Shown here: positions 34,001-41,369 of the stretch, piece after piece
How positions within the stretch are numbered: position 1 is the first letter of the stretch
How the letters are laid out: the number at the start of each line of letters is the position of its first letter
Origin: Ornithodoros turicata
Taxonomy: Eukaryota > Arthropoda > Arachnida > Ixodida > Argasidae
Direction of reading: 5' to 3'
NCBI RefSeq assembly: GCF_037126465.1
Contig: NC_088201.1
Coordinates: 138,572,376 to 138,636,375, forward strand
Length of the DNA: 64,000 nt
Translations under genes and position numbers: made by a program
Notes under the pieces: model-generated
What the model was told of the DNA's origin: nothing
The model's database searches: none
What the model saw: the letters and a program-made list of their open reading frames with translations, nothing else

Positions 34001-37000
34001 GGATTAGTACGAGGGGTGTTCAGGTCAAACCGGGACTCTTTATTTTTCGCAAAAGTAAAATGAAGTTACAGGCAAGAAATTATTTTTATTTTTCAACGTA
34101 ATCTCCAGCTGCACTAATGCACTTGTCCCAGCGTTTCATTAGGGCTTGGGTGCCAGCAGCGTAGAAATCCTTACCGGCGCGTAGCAGCCATGATCGGACC
34201 GCATTCTTAATCTCGTCGTCGTACCTGAAGTGGCGGTCCCCAAGGAACGCCTTCAGTGGTCCGAAGAGATGGAACTCGCTGGGGGCGAGCTCTGGATTGT
34301 AAGGGGGATGTGGCAGCAACTCCCAGCCAAGTTCCTGTAAGGTGCGTGTCGTGTGATGCGCGGTATGCGGGCATGCATAGTCCTGTTGGAGGAGGACTCC
34401 TTTGGTGATGAGGTCCGGCCGCTTTTGCTTCAGCGCCTTATGCACATGCCTGAGAACCTGGCGGAACATGGCAGTATGGTGGGCAGAAAATCAACATGAA
34501 CAACGCCAGCCTTGTCCCAAAAAACCGTGGCCATGGCCTTACCCGCAGACTGAGTGCTTCGGACCTTCTTGGGAGCTGGCGAACCCGGATGCTTCCACTG
34601 TTTTGATGCGCGTTAAGACTGAGGAGTGAGATGGTGCACCCACGTTTCATCGCACTTGATGACCCGATCAAGGAACGGCTGTCCTTCAGTGTTGAAACGG
34701 TACCTTAGCTCTTCGGAGATTTCCAGTCTTCCCTGCCGGTCAAACCCGGAGAGCTGCCTCAGGAGCCAACGTGCACTAACTTTCCAAAACTGGAGGTGTT
34801 CATGAATGATAGTGTTCAATGTTCCCACAGAGAGGAACCGTCTTTCGAGCCAGTTTGAGACGTGGTAACCGTCGGTCCTTGAGGGTCAGGCGCTCCACAA
34901 GTTGGATGTTCTCAGAAACTCTGCCACTGGGCTCTGAGCCGCCTCGGCCGGGATCGTCCTGCACTCATGTATGGCCGTCTCGGAACCGTTTGCACCACGC
35001 TTTGCTGCTGCTAACTGTATCGTGGCTATACTGAGCCTGAAGTCTTCTGTGAATTTCAGATGACTTTACGCCTTCATTCACGAGAAACTTCATGACAGTT
35101 CGCTGTTCGATATGCGCGCTTACCTCGTTGTCGCCAATCTTGTCCAGCACGTGTCTTCTGTTCTGCACAAACTTTGGACCACCACGTGGTGAACGCGGAG
35201 GCCTGTTGCGTGTGAAAATGACGAAAAAGAAGTAGCGCGAGCCATTTGTACACTCAGGAGACAGAAAGTCCCGGTTTCACTTGAACGCCCCTCGTATAAG
35301 GGTCCGCGTACATTGCGGGCAGTCTATCTCGCGAATGCGTGAAGCTAGGACGTCGATCGAGGTGTCGTTGGAAAGCGTTTGAGAGGTTCTCACAGTCCTT
35401 AAACGATATCGACTTCAAGAACAATAACCAAAATTTTATAAATTTGCAAATTTGAAATATCAAAATTTTGCCATAATGTCGACATTCATGAAAATAAAAT
35501 ATGATGAGAATCGAAGGAAACGTCAATCAGAAGAAAGGGCGGCTCGAGAGGAACCCAAAACACCTCCAAGGTCAAGCACCGAGCGATCGAGAGCGCTGCG
35601 GGAGCGCCGAAGAACATTAGCGGTGGAAGCAAATGCGACTGTTGGCGCGCACAGCGGCCCCTTACCCTCAACCAGCCGGGCAACTTCGACTTGTGCGAAT
35701 GTGAAATTGACCTACAAAGACGATGGAGTGCGTCCAGGGGGTGGGGGGTGGTGGCTCAGAACCGTGGTGGGGCCCGAGCTGACACTGGGCTCTGAGCCGC
35801 CCCGGCCGGTATCGTCCTGCACAGATGTACGGCCGTCTCGGAACCGTTTCCACCACTCATACGCATTGCTGCGGCTAACTGTATTGTGGCCATACTGAGC
35901 CTGAAGGCTTCTGTGAATTTCAGGTGACTTTACGCCTTCATTCACGACAAACTTCATGACAATTCGCTGTTAGATGTGCGCGCTCACTGCGTTGTCGGCC
36001 ATCTTGTCCAGCATGTGTCTTCAGCACATGACCACCACGTGGTGAACGCGGAGGCCTGTCGCGTGTGAAAAGAAATAGCACTAGCCATTTGTACACTCAA
36101 GAGACAGAAAGTCCCGGTGCGACTTGAGCACCCCTCGTAGATTTGATAGATTCCTTACTTTCTTTAAAGGGACCGAAAAGTGAATATAAACCTATCGAAA
36201 TTTTATGTTCAGCGAAAAGCTTGCACCTTCAAAAGTTCAAATATCAAAGAACTCCGCTGAAATCTCTGTAGTTTTTCTGTAATCGAATTTTCCATAATTG
36301 CATGTCCAGGGACCTAGTAGGCAACCGAGCAGTCTGTCAACAATTGCACGACCCCGCGCCATCTGTCAAGGACGCATGTAATACGCGCACTTTCGGGCGC
36401 TAATCCGGTGAAAACGAAAATGGCAGTGGGCATTTGTGGCATATGTGAAATGCAAACCGACGGATACTACTGATGGATACTACGGTTTTTGCTGCCGAGA
36501 GGTGCGTGTTGAAGGCAGACAGACAATTGCATCAGAACTAACGAATATTTCGAAATACTGTGCCTTGACACCGAAGTACTGCAAGTGTCTTTTACATACA
36601 TCCGAGAAACCGAAGAGCATGGTAACATCACGGCAGCGCCGTGTGGTCTCTATGCGCAAACTGGACGGAACGGCAAACTGGACGGAAAACCTTTATTTCT
36701 GCAGGAAATTCCGTCATACCACTTGTCTTCCATTCACAAGAAGGATATGGGGTGCTCCGAGAAAATACAATAGAAAGTACTCCACTGGATCTCGATCTGC
36801 GTCATGCATGCAATTAGGGATGCTTTCCCATCAGTGCACAGACTTCTAGGAATGTTGATGTCAGCATATTTTCATTTCGTGCTTGCTGCAAGTTTTTCTC
36901 ATTGCTTTTTCTTTGCTGTCACAGCATATTATAATTACTAGTTTCTTCCTGGAGGGTTAAGTAATCTGTGGGCATAGATGTATTTGTAGGCTATACTCAT

Positions 37001-40000
37001 GTCTCAATTGTATATGTGAGGAGGAAGTAAGATAATTTTCATCAGTGTCATTCAGCTGAACTGTGTTCACAACCTTTTAGTATACTTAGTGACCATGTTT
37101 CCAAATGTCAATTAATATTTGAACCAAGATTGGGATTTAACACTTAATTAACTGTGTTTTGCAAAACGGAGTACTTGTAACTGATTCATTATCACGTCAC
37201 CAACTAACATTTGTATAGAAGGACTTAAGGGTTGACTTCAATTATTATTAGCCCTTGATCTGGGTTCAAAGTTAACCATGCACCATTGGTGTGCATAGCA
37301 CTCCAAAATGGCTAAATAATTTATTGCATATTCTCTGTTACTGTAATTGAGATGTACTTTTGTAAAGTACTTTTGGCAGCCCTGCAAACTGAAACTGGCT
37401 TCAGTGTACACTACAAATGCATCGTAACATTTAATTGAAATATAATATAAGAGCAGAATCAACATTTTGTCATAAGACAAAATATATCTCTCTTTTTCAT
37501 TGTCCAGAGATTTAGGAAACAGAGTAGGACTTCCTGCCCCCTGATGTTTTGACGTACTTGATAGAGTTATAAAACCTGCAACAAAATAAACAACAGACGT
37601 ATAAACAGTTTTTTCTTTTGCTTTTGAATTTAACAAGCTAGTTATATTTTACCATTTGTTCACTTTTGTATTCTCTATTGGTGAAAAGATTACAGGAACA
37701 ATAATGCTGCAAGTCAAACAATGACCTGCCATCTTGATGAAGATGAGAACATTTCTTCAGGCATGCTAAGTGAGACAAAAGAAATGTACAATGAAGATTG
37801 TACAAAAACAGCAAATCTCCGTCGACTAAAACTCTATATATGTGGATGTTACCGCATCGTGTAGTTTCCATCCAAAAGTAGGACTAGGCAAGGTTGTTTG
37901 GTGGTAGTTGGTAGGTTGTTGGCATGTTGATGTGCTATACCGTTATAGCACATCAATATAGATGAGGGGCAAACACAGTAGACAGCGTGGTGGCTGCAAA
38001 CTCAGTTGAAGATTTATTCAACAGAACAAGAGACCGAAAGCATGAGTAGAGAAAGGCAGTGCCCATGCAGTGTATGGTGAACCACACTAATCTGTGAGAA
38101 GGTAGGATCGGAAGAGCAATAAAGAGAAATTACAGTTGCGTCCGAGATAGGGGAACTCAGCAAATTTAGGCCAATATGATGGGGTAACCTTGCATGGCTC
38201 ACTATAGCTCTGACACACATTGAACAATTCCAGTAGTGGAGCTTCAAAGACAATGAATGTTCGCTGTTTCATTGGGCATTCAAGTGTAGAGGAAGCATCT
38301 CTAGAAAATTAATTAGCGTTCTTTAGTCATAAAGTCATAACTACACCTCAACAGGAAGTGTTCTTGTACCCTTCAAACAAGCTTGTAGTACTCATCGGTT
38401 TCTTCTCCTATTGTTGACGTCATACTAATGTTCTGCACCTGTTCAAAGTCTCCGAAAATTGTCACAAAGTCTGCAACACGTAACAAATCTAGTGTTTCCA
38501 TCTGTGGACTTTGCATACCTGCTTTCAGCTATTTCTGTCATGTCAACTTGCGTGCCTGGATCACGCACACACGAAGCAGTCTTGCGCCACTTCAACACTG
38601 GAAGGCCCCTAAAATTAAATTTGTCGATGTTGACAATGTTGAGTACGGGACAAGTAGCATAACATAAGTTAAATGGAATACGTCATCGCTATATTATAAT
38701 TTATACATGTGTGACGCCTGTACGTACATAAGACGTTGTGTTGAACACGAACACCTCTGTGAACCTCGGTGAACCAAAATCACTGGGTACTGAGCATCAG
38801 TGTGCTTCGTTACGTCTTCGCAATTCGCCTTCTACGGCATATTCGTAGGCATCGGCAGCAAAATGAGCTCAGCACACATGACACGACTGCTACATCTAAT
38901 AACAGAGTGTTTCGAACCACATTCGTTTTCGCGCACTCTCCTGTTGAATCTTGTGGTAGAAAACACCCGCCGCCGATGGTGAACGAACATGATTTTTGCA
39001 TCCCCCAACACCAAAACTACACCAGGCATATGTAGGTCTCTCGAATAATCGACACAACAGCCACGAACATGTCATTCACTTATACGTCCTGGGTTCGCGC
39101 GACCAACATAACCACCCACGACGTAAACAATTGAACAATAAACGCGATAACACAGATGGCCTTGCAGATGGCGCGGCGGATCGTAGCTCGTAGCGGCGAG
39201 GTAGCTGACTGTTTTATTAACGTATAAACTATGGAAGTGAGTATCATTTTTAAAATGGCTTTCTTCAACTTCGTTCTCTGCAAAATTAACTCTCACGTGG
39301 TAAGGGTTGACCAATCCCTGGGAGCCCCGGACCCGAAACCCAAGTTGCTGTTTTTCGCCGTTCGCTGGCAGCACCGTCCATGTTCCGGCAACCTTCAAAT
39401 CATTTATACGTAAAAAATATGCCGAATTGAGAAGTAATGCTTTCTGTGTCTTATCAAACAACGATGTTGTGCACGACAGTGGGCAAAAATATGGGGGTTA
39501 TTGTTCACTTTTCGGTGCCTTTAAACCTTGCTTACATATAGCATGTCCTGTTATGCCGTGCAGTGATCTAATACAGAGTCGTCGAGGGATTTTCCTACAG
39601 CCCACTACTAGAGCGCGGATCAATATGGACTACAAAGTCTTTGAATATGCATGTAACTGTATGCACAAATAATCTTAGAAATACGCAGTAGCAACTGAAC
39701 ATATGCAGTTTTTCCTTGTAATTGGTGTCAGAGGAGTGCGTCGAATGCATATTTGACGAAATTTGAGCATTTTAGTATGGATCACATGGTAGGGTAGAAG
39801 CGCGTACGTCAATAGCACATGAGAAAGGAGACTTGCACAACATACGTACATCGTGCCACTGACAGATTTGCTTTCGGCACTGGGGCACACGCCAAAGTGC
39901 GAACGCCGCCCGTCGTCATAACAGTAAGTGGCGAACAAGAATTACAGCCTGCCGACCACGTACGCTCCCCCCCCCCCTTGGACACACACAGCACGGCCTC

Positions 40001-41103
40001 GGGACGAATCTGGGACAAATGTAAACTATGTGCAACCAACGGCTTTCGTAAAAAAACAAGTGGAAAACAAGACAATAGAAATTAAAGAAAACCGAATAAA
40101 AGAAGATGAACGCTCTCGCAGCTGGCCATACGAAAATATGATAAAATATGCGCTACACAGGCCGTTTCGTTCAAAATGTGCCATAACGTGCCAAACATTG
40201 ATTTTATGCACCATAGAACCCTTCTAATCGATCCCCAAGTTAAGACCAAAAGAGTTTTTTAATCGTCCAAACCCTTAACCACATCATGACAAATAAAAAA
40301 AATGATTTTTTGAAAATCCGCGCTCGGATTAGTGTTTGTATTGATTAGTCGTATACTGCAGTGCACGTAGGACACTGTACAGAACATAGCCCTATTAGTG
40401 TAGGGCTACACTGCAGTGAGTGTAGTGCCCCACTGCAGTGAAGAGAAAATGGTAGGTCAGTACACAACCAGATAATCAAGACGGCGGCACTGACGGAGAA
40501 TCCCTGACGCGCTGTGCGGTCGCACCGAGTGTTCATTAAGTTTTTCTCTGCCGTGCGCTTCGGGTGCACATCATGCTCAGAGAATTCACGGGATTTTGAG
40601 ATGCCTGCTGTACGTCAAAGCACATCGGAATTAAGAAAATATCAATAAATACCATTGAAAAAGGTGGCTACTTGGTCAGCACTTGCGTAAAAACTCTGGA
40701 TAATTTTATCGATATACATTGGCCTGTTTGCGTCGATCCACACACGGATAAAATATTGATATCCATAAAACGTGCGGGTAACGCTTGTAATATTGCAGAG
40801 AGTAACATCGTTTCATTTGTGTGATACCTCCACTACTGTAACCTACACCTTTTTGGGATCAGTTTCAAATGTTTGTGCGCTCTCTTTTCCAGCTATCACC
40901 AGAAATACATACTCCAACAGAAGAGCGCGCTCTGCAAGAGCCTGAAGGCATCTGGTCTGAAGGACTTCAAAACGAGCCACGTTGCCACTCGCCTGAATGG
41001 TTACGTTGCCGGCTATGGAACCTTGGAGGATTTCTTGGATGAAAGCACGAAGCTGGGCCTCACTGCCGAACAAGTTGGCATGGTCAAACCCTGTGTTCGC
41101 TAG
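16019..41103 (+). CDS. msrA: Peptide-methionine (S)-S-oxide reductase, selenoprotein form
   Basis: Reduces methionine-S-sulfoxide in proteins and free form, with electrons from thioredoxin. Four exons (16019-16096, 17513-17682, 31796-32047, 40893-41103) have GT-AG borders and matching phases; total 711 nt, 236 residues plus TAG. Landmarks: a basic, acid-free leader (1-26), the active-site segment [18 protein letters not shown] (Sec49), [57 protein letters not shown], and [15 protein letters not shown] C-terminal region. The family's catalytic Cys codon is TGA (17579-17581); a SECIS element follows in the 3' UTR, so TGA is read as selenocysteine. Cys234 near the end (VKPCVR) could be the resolving thiol. 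Residue 167 is Gly where the family usually has Asp (AEDYHQ). Alternative: a nonsense-mutated gene, disfavoured by the SECIS and the otherwise intact frame. Confidence 0.9.
17000..17277 (-). mobile_element. tRNA-derived SINE, family B
   Basis: A diverged copy in msrA intron 1. The tRNA-like head is at the right (TGGCTCACTCGCTAGCG on the minus strand), with the shared body block containing CGCGGAAGACGGCATGTC (+ strand) and a poly-A/TA tail at the left end (17003-17021). Confidence 0.7.
17513..17682 (+). CDS. msrA: msrA exon 2 (catalytic exon, in-frame TGA)
   Basis: Encodes residues 27-82 and two bases of codon 83. The acceptor is a pyrimidine-rich tract ending in TTTAG (AG at 17511-17512), the donor GTGAGT starts at 17683. 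TGA at 17579-17581 sits exactly where MsrA has the catalytic Cys, followed by FWNPDALFG. The rest of the exon has no stop. A downstream CAG at 17516-17518 is an alternative acceptor. ATG at 17525 (Met31) is a third possible start if exon 1 is not used. Confidence 0.88.
17683..22865. other. msrA intron 2, left part
   Basis: This is intronic sequence with no second gene recognised. It holds a diverged inverted repeat (about 18015-18070 with 18165-18225, core CTTGAAAAACGCG), GGATCTTCTTT-rich tracts near 19355-19430 and 22315-22460, an AT-rich stretch near 19895-19930 and an inverted-repeat pair at 20881-21037. Confidence 0.5.
20881..21037. repeat. 50-bp inverted repeat pair
   Basis: Arms 20881-20930 and 20988-21037 are almost perfect complements (cores TACTGAAAGTCGAGTGCAAT and CACCCCTATTGC) around a 57-nt spacer. 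The arms could be the ends of a short foldback element. There is no coding capacity. Confidence 0.75.
22866..23528 (-). mobile_element. Penelope-like element 3' fragment, copy 1
   Basis: On the minus strand a short piece of the RT thumb/linker (LTQLFRG region) leads into a GIY-YIG endonuclease domain (about 23386-22937). Visible GIY-YIG features are [27 protein letters not shown] and HCNTHGC. The RT-GIY-YIG order is unique to Penelope-like retroelements. The 3' end coincides with that of copy 2 (CATCTGAGCTGAGAGCGCAA at 22869-22888). The linker contains a stop and a frame change, so the copy is dead. Confidence 0.8.
23529..23815 (+). mobile_element. tRNA-derived SINE, family C
   Basis: A tRNA-like head has B box GGTTCGAATCC (23586-23596), followed by a body with GAATGTCCGGCACAGTTCC and a 3' A-rich end (GGAATAAAAAAAG). 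A sister copy lies at 31315-31620. It occupies the gap between two head-to-head PLE fragments. Confidence 0.65.
23884..25051 (+). mobile_element. Penelope-like element 3' fragment, copy 2 (interrupted)
   Basis: The left part (23884-24055) encodes [20 protein letters not shown], then a short Ala/Gly-rich link, then [18 protein letters not shown], the conserved C-terminal RT motifs of PLEs. After a LINE insertion (24056-24531) the frame resumes with the GIY-YIG domain (24532-24801): [29 protein letters not shown] and HCNSHGC, then a premature stop. The 3' end ends with the same block as copy 1 (to 25051). It is inverted relative to copy 1. Confidence 0.8.
24056..24531 (+). mobile_element. LINE 3' end nested in the PLE
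   Basis: Encodes a non-LTR retrotransposon C-terminus: a Cys-rich knuckle, [33 protein letters not shown] and a terminal helical piece ending DIHADIIF. This is the tail of I/R1/Jockey-type polyproteins. The element ends in a (TCTAT)n-type tail, and ATGATT occurs on both sides (24050-24055 and 24532-24537), consistent with a 6-bp target duplication. It is heavily 5'-truncated. Confidence 0.75.
25052..28434. other. msrA intron 2, middle: no gene
   Basis: No domain is recognised. Contents are a (GAT)n microsatellite at 25889-25909, a (GT)n run near 27563-27576 and the hairpin at 27645-27700. Open frames of 140-151 codons near 25833-26737 overlap on opposite strands and look like chance. Confidence 0.45.
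27645..27700 (+). repeat. 56-nt hairpin
   Basis: Arms CTGCGAACTAAACCCGAGAC and the inverted counterpart pair over 21 bp with one mismatch around a 14-nt loop. Upstream is CATGCTGGTGCGTGA, similar to the CTGGTACATGGTGA leader of the 32.6-kb hairpin insertion, and the arm shares AACCCGAGA with the 32.6- and 60.7-kb arms. I read it as a small member of that family and not as a microRNA. Confidence 0.5.
28435..28872. mobile_element. Possible inverted-repeat DNA element (CAGGGTGTCCCA type)
   Basis: The left end CAGGGTGTCCCAACTAAATG is matched inverted by CATTTAGCTGGGACAAA at 28851-28867. CAGGGTGTCCCA-type ends are common on arthropod DNA transposons. The interior is AT-rich with no coding frame, and the target duplication is unclear. 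Confidence 0.45.
29027..29233 (-). mobile_element. tRNA-derived SINE, family B
   Basis: Minus-strand copy with the tRNA-like head at the right (GGCTGAGTAGTCGGTAGCG) and B box GGTTCGTACCC. The body is shortened relative to the 15.1-kb copy. Confidence 0.7.
29168..29352. repeat. ~185-bp direct duplication, left copy
   Basis: It contains the SINE head plus about 120 bp of flank (block GACGCCACTTCATAATGTCA) and is repeated at 30482-30662 with a 5-bp deletion and two or three substitutions. The two copies bracket a TTAA element. Confidence 0.85.
29693..30476. mobile_element. TTAA-target inverted-repeat element (784 bp)
   Basis: The ends are AAGGGAGTCTGGCCATT and the exact inverse, each bordered by TTAA (29689-29692 and 30477-30480). 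There is no transposase frame. The interior contains two ATGGCG-containing stretches (near 29815 and 30330). The AAGGGA start is shared with the other TTAA elements in the window. Confidence 0.8.
30482..30662. repeat. ~185-bp direct duplication, right copy
   Basis: Near-identical to 29168-29352. It starts within the SINE B box and lacks five bases (GCTAC) of the SINE head. Confidence 0.85.
30663..31314. other. No gene; inverted repeat
   Basis: About 30747-30790 (core ACACCACCTAGAT) is matched inverted at 31126-31165, enclosing about 330 bp of non-coding sequence. It may be a decayed inverted-repeat transposon. Confidence 0.45.
31315..31620 (+). mobile_element. tRNA-derived SINE, family C
   Basis: A tRNA-like head (TGGCTTAGTGGTCAGCGTG) is followed by GACTGGGAGGT, a decayed B box, and the body block CTCAGACGGCTGTCAGACAT. 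The same order is seen at 23529-23815. It ends shortly before msrA exon 3. Confidence 0.6.
31796..32047 (+). CDS. msrA: msrA exon 3
   Basis: Completes codon 83 (Ile) and encodes residues 84-166 plus two bases of codon 167. Acceptor TTTTTCCAG (AG at 31794-31795) and donor GTAAGT (32048-32053) are both strong. The translation begins [19 protein letters not shown], then [20 protein letters not shown] and ASTFYDAEG, the substrate-binding core of MsrA. At 252 nt it keeps the frame between exons 2 and 4. Confidence 0.93.
32538..32739 (+). mobile_element. Hairpin insertion with perfect 64-bp arms and 12-bp target duplication
   Basis: Arms 32592-32655 and 32661-32724 are perfect inverted copies (starting AAATTTGGAACCCGAG) around a 5-nt loop. 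The unit is preceded by a leader containing GCCAGCTGGTACATGGTG. The direct repeat CAGTTTTCGAAA flanks it (32538-32549 and 32728-32739). The structure matches the insertions at 51.2 and 60.6 kb. There is no coding capacity; the termini resemble Penelope-like element ends. Confidence 0.75.
33795..34009 (-). mobile_element. tRNA-derived SINE, family B (cut by mariner)
   Basis: The body blocks GACGCCACTGTGGTCGGTCT and CGCGGAAGACGGCGTGTCA are present. The element stops at GTCCTCGGCCGG, in the B-box region, where the mariner copy begins at a TA, so the mariner probably inserted into this SINE. Confidence 0.65.
34010..35294 (-). mobile_element. Mariner transposon, defective copy (1285 bp)
   Basis: Imperfect terminal inverted repeats start CGAGGGGTGTTCA and CGAGGGGCGTTCA and are bordered by TA on both sides (34008-34009, 35295-35296). 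On the minus strand the transposase is spread over several frames: helix-turn-helix part (35168-34965), [12 protein letters not shown] with the first catalytic Asp (34828-34613), and a C-terminal piece (34469-34086) with [12 protein letters not shown] (second Asp) and [10 protein letters not shown]. The third acidic position, 34 residues after the second, is Glu rather than Asp. Frameshifts and stops make it non-autonomous. Confidence 0.9.
35476..35740 (+). other. Arg/Glu-rich open frame, unassigned
   Basis: Begins [20 protein letters not shown] and continues with a Ser/Arg-rich RERRR region to about KLTYKDDG before running into the mariner fragment. The composition resembles basic N-termini of some large transposon proteins, but no domain can be named. 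It may be chance or a remnant. Confidence 0.25.
35781..36137 (-). mobile_element. Mariner fragment (N-terminal end)
   Basis: A second mariner piece has the same terminal repeat (CGAGGGGTGCTCAAGTCG reading inward from 36137) and the helix-turn-helix region ([20 protein letters not shown], 35957-35898). It parallels 34925-35294 of the longer copy at about 85-90% identity by eye. The other end is missing. Confidence 0.85.
36164..39524 (-). mobile_element. THAP-encoding TTAA transposon, copy A (Kolobok-like)
   Basis: The body runs 36168-39520 with inverted ends starting AGGGACCGAAAAGTGA, bordered by TTAA (36164-36167 and 39521-39524). On the minus strand, 39030-38895 encodes a THAP finger start: [14 protein letters not shown], then [19 protein letters not shown]. 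Further along are [13 protein letters not shown] (about 38510-38445) and [20 protein letters not shown] (about 38260-38200), the Cys-rich block of the THAP transposase family. TTAA duplication plus THAP points to the Kolobok superfamily. Stops and indels show it is dead. A plus-strand Cys-rich frame lies near the other end (36436-36680). Confidence 0.75.
38895..39030 (-). pseudogene. THAP finger exon, copy A
   Basis: The translation has the C-x4-C start (CSFGVGGC), a KNH, and the [16 protein letters not shown] helix characteristic of THAP domains. The CxxH half would be in the next exon. It lies 490 bp inside the right end of the TTAA element, where a transposase N-terminus is expected. Confidence 0.65.
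40893..41103 (+). CDS. msrA: msrA exon 4 (C-terminus)
   Basis: Acceptor TCTCTTTTCCAG (AG at 40891-40892). The exon completes codon 167 (Gly) and encodes residues 168-236: [37 protein letters not shown], then [16 protein letters not shown] and TAG at 41101-41103. YHQKY is the canonical MsrA motif. Cys181 and Cys234 are the only Cys in this exon, and Cys234 is the better candidate for the resolving residue. Confidence 0.93.
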
Positions 41104-41230
41104 TGAGAGTTGCACCACAAAACCTTTCCTCATGCCACTGCCAGTATGGGCCTAAGAAATTAGCATGACGAGCTAAGGGGCACAGCACGCTGACCGGTGT
41201 CAGACGAACCACTGCAAAGGAGCTCTGTTG

Positions 41231-41300
41231 TATCGTCCACATGATGCCGGGAGGGGAAAGGCAACATGTGTTGCACCCCGCCAGGCTGAAGGACTGCGAT
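41231..41300 (+). promoter_or_regulatory. SECIS element (form 2) in the msrA 3' UTR
   Basis: The non-Watson-Crick quartet is TGAT (41242-41245, preceded by A) opposite TGAA (41287-41290). Helix II pairs 41246-41256 with 41276-41286 (GCC/GGC, GG/CC, GGGG/CCCC, with two purine mismatches). The conserved unpaired A run (AAA, 41257-41259) sits 11 nt after the quartet. An extra apical helix (GCAAC, 41261-41265, with GTTGC, 41270-41274) makes it form 2. Below the quartet, GTCC pairs with GGAC. It directs insertion of selenocysteine at in-frame UGA. Confidence 0.88.
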
Positions 41301-41356
41301 GAACAGAGGAGTCTTAGCTCTAGTTCTTCTGTGCACCGTGTGCTTGCTCCGAAGAG

Positions 41357-41362
41357 AATAAA
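41357..41362 (+). terminator. Polyadenylation signal of msrA
   Basis: AATAAA lies 254 nt after the stop codon and about 57 nt after the SECIS, placing the SECIS inside the mature 3' UTR. Confidence 0.7.
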
Positions 41363-41369
41363 TATAAAG

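Larger units (their letters stand above)
32048..40892. other. msrA intron 3
   Basis: An 8.8-kb intron filled mainly by transposable elements listed separately (32.5, 33.8, 34.0, 35.8 and 36.2 kb). Between 32740-33790 and 39525-40892 nothing else is recognised beyond an imperfect palindrome around TAGCCCTATTAGTGTAGGGC (40387-40406). Confidence 0.6.

Noticed and set aside
17513..41103. Reading msrA as a pseudogene because of the in-frame TGA
   Set aside because: All other codons are open across four exons, splice sites and phases are intact, the TGA is precisely at the catalytic residue, and a SECIS element lies in the 3' UTR.
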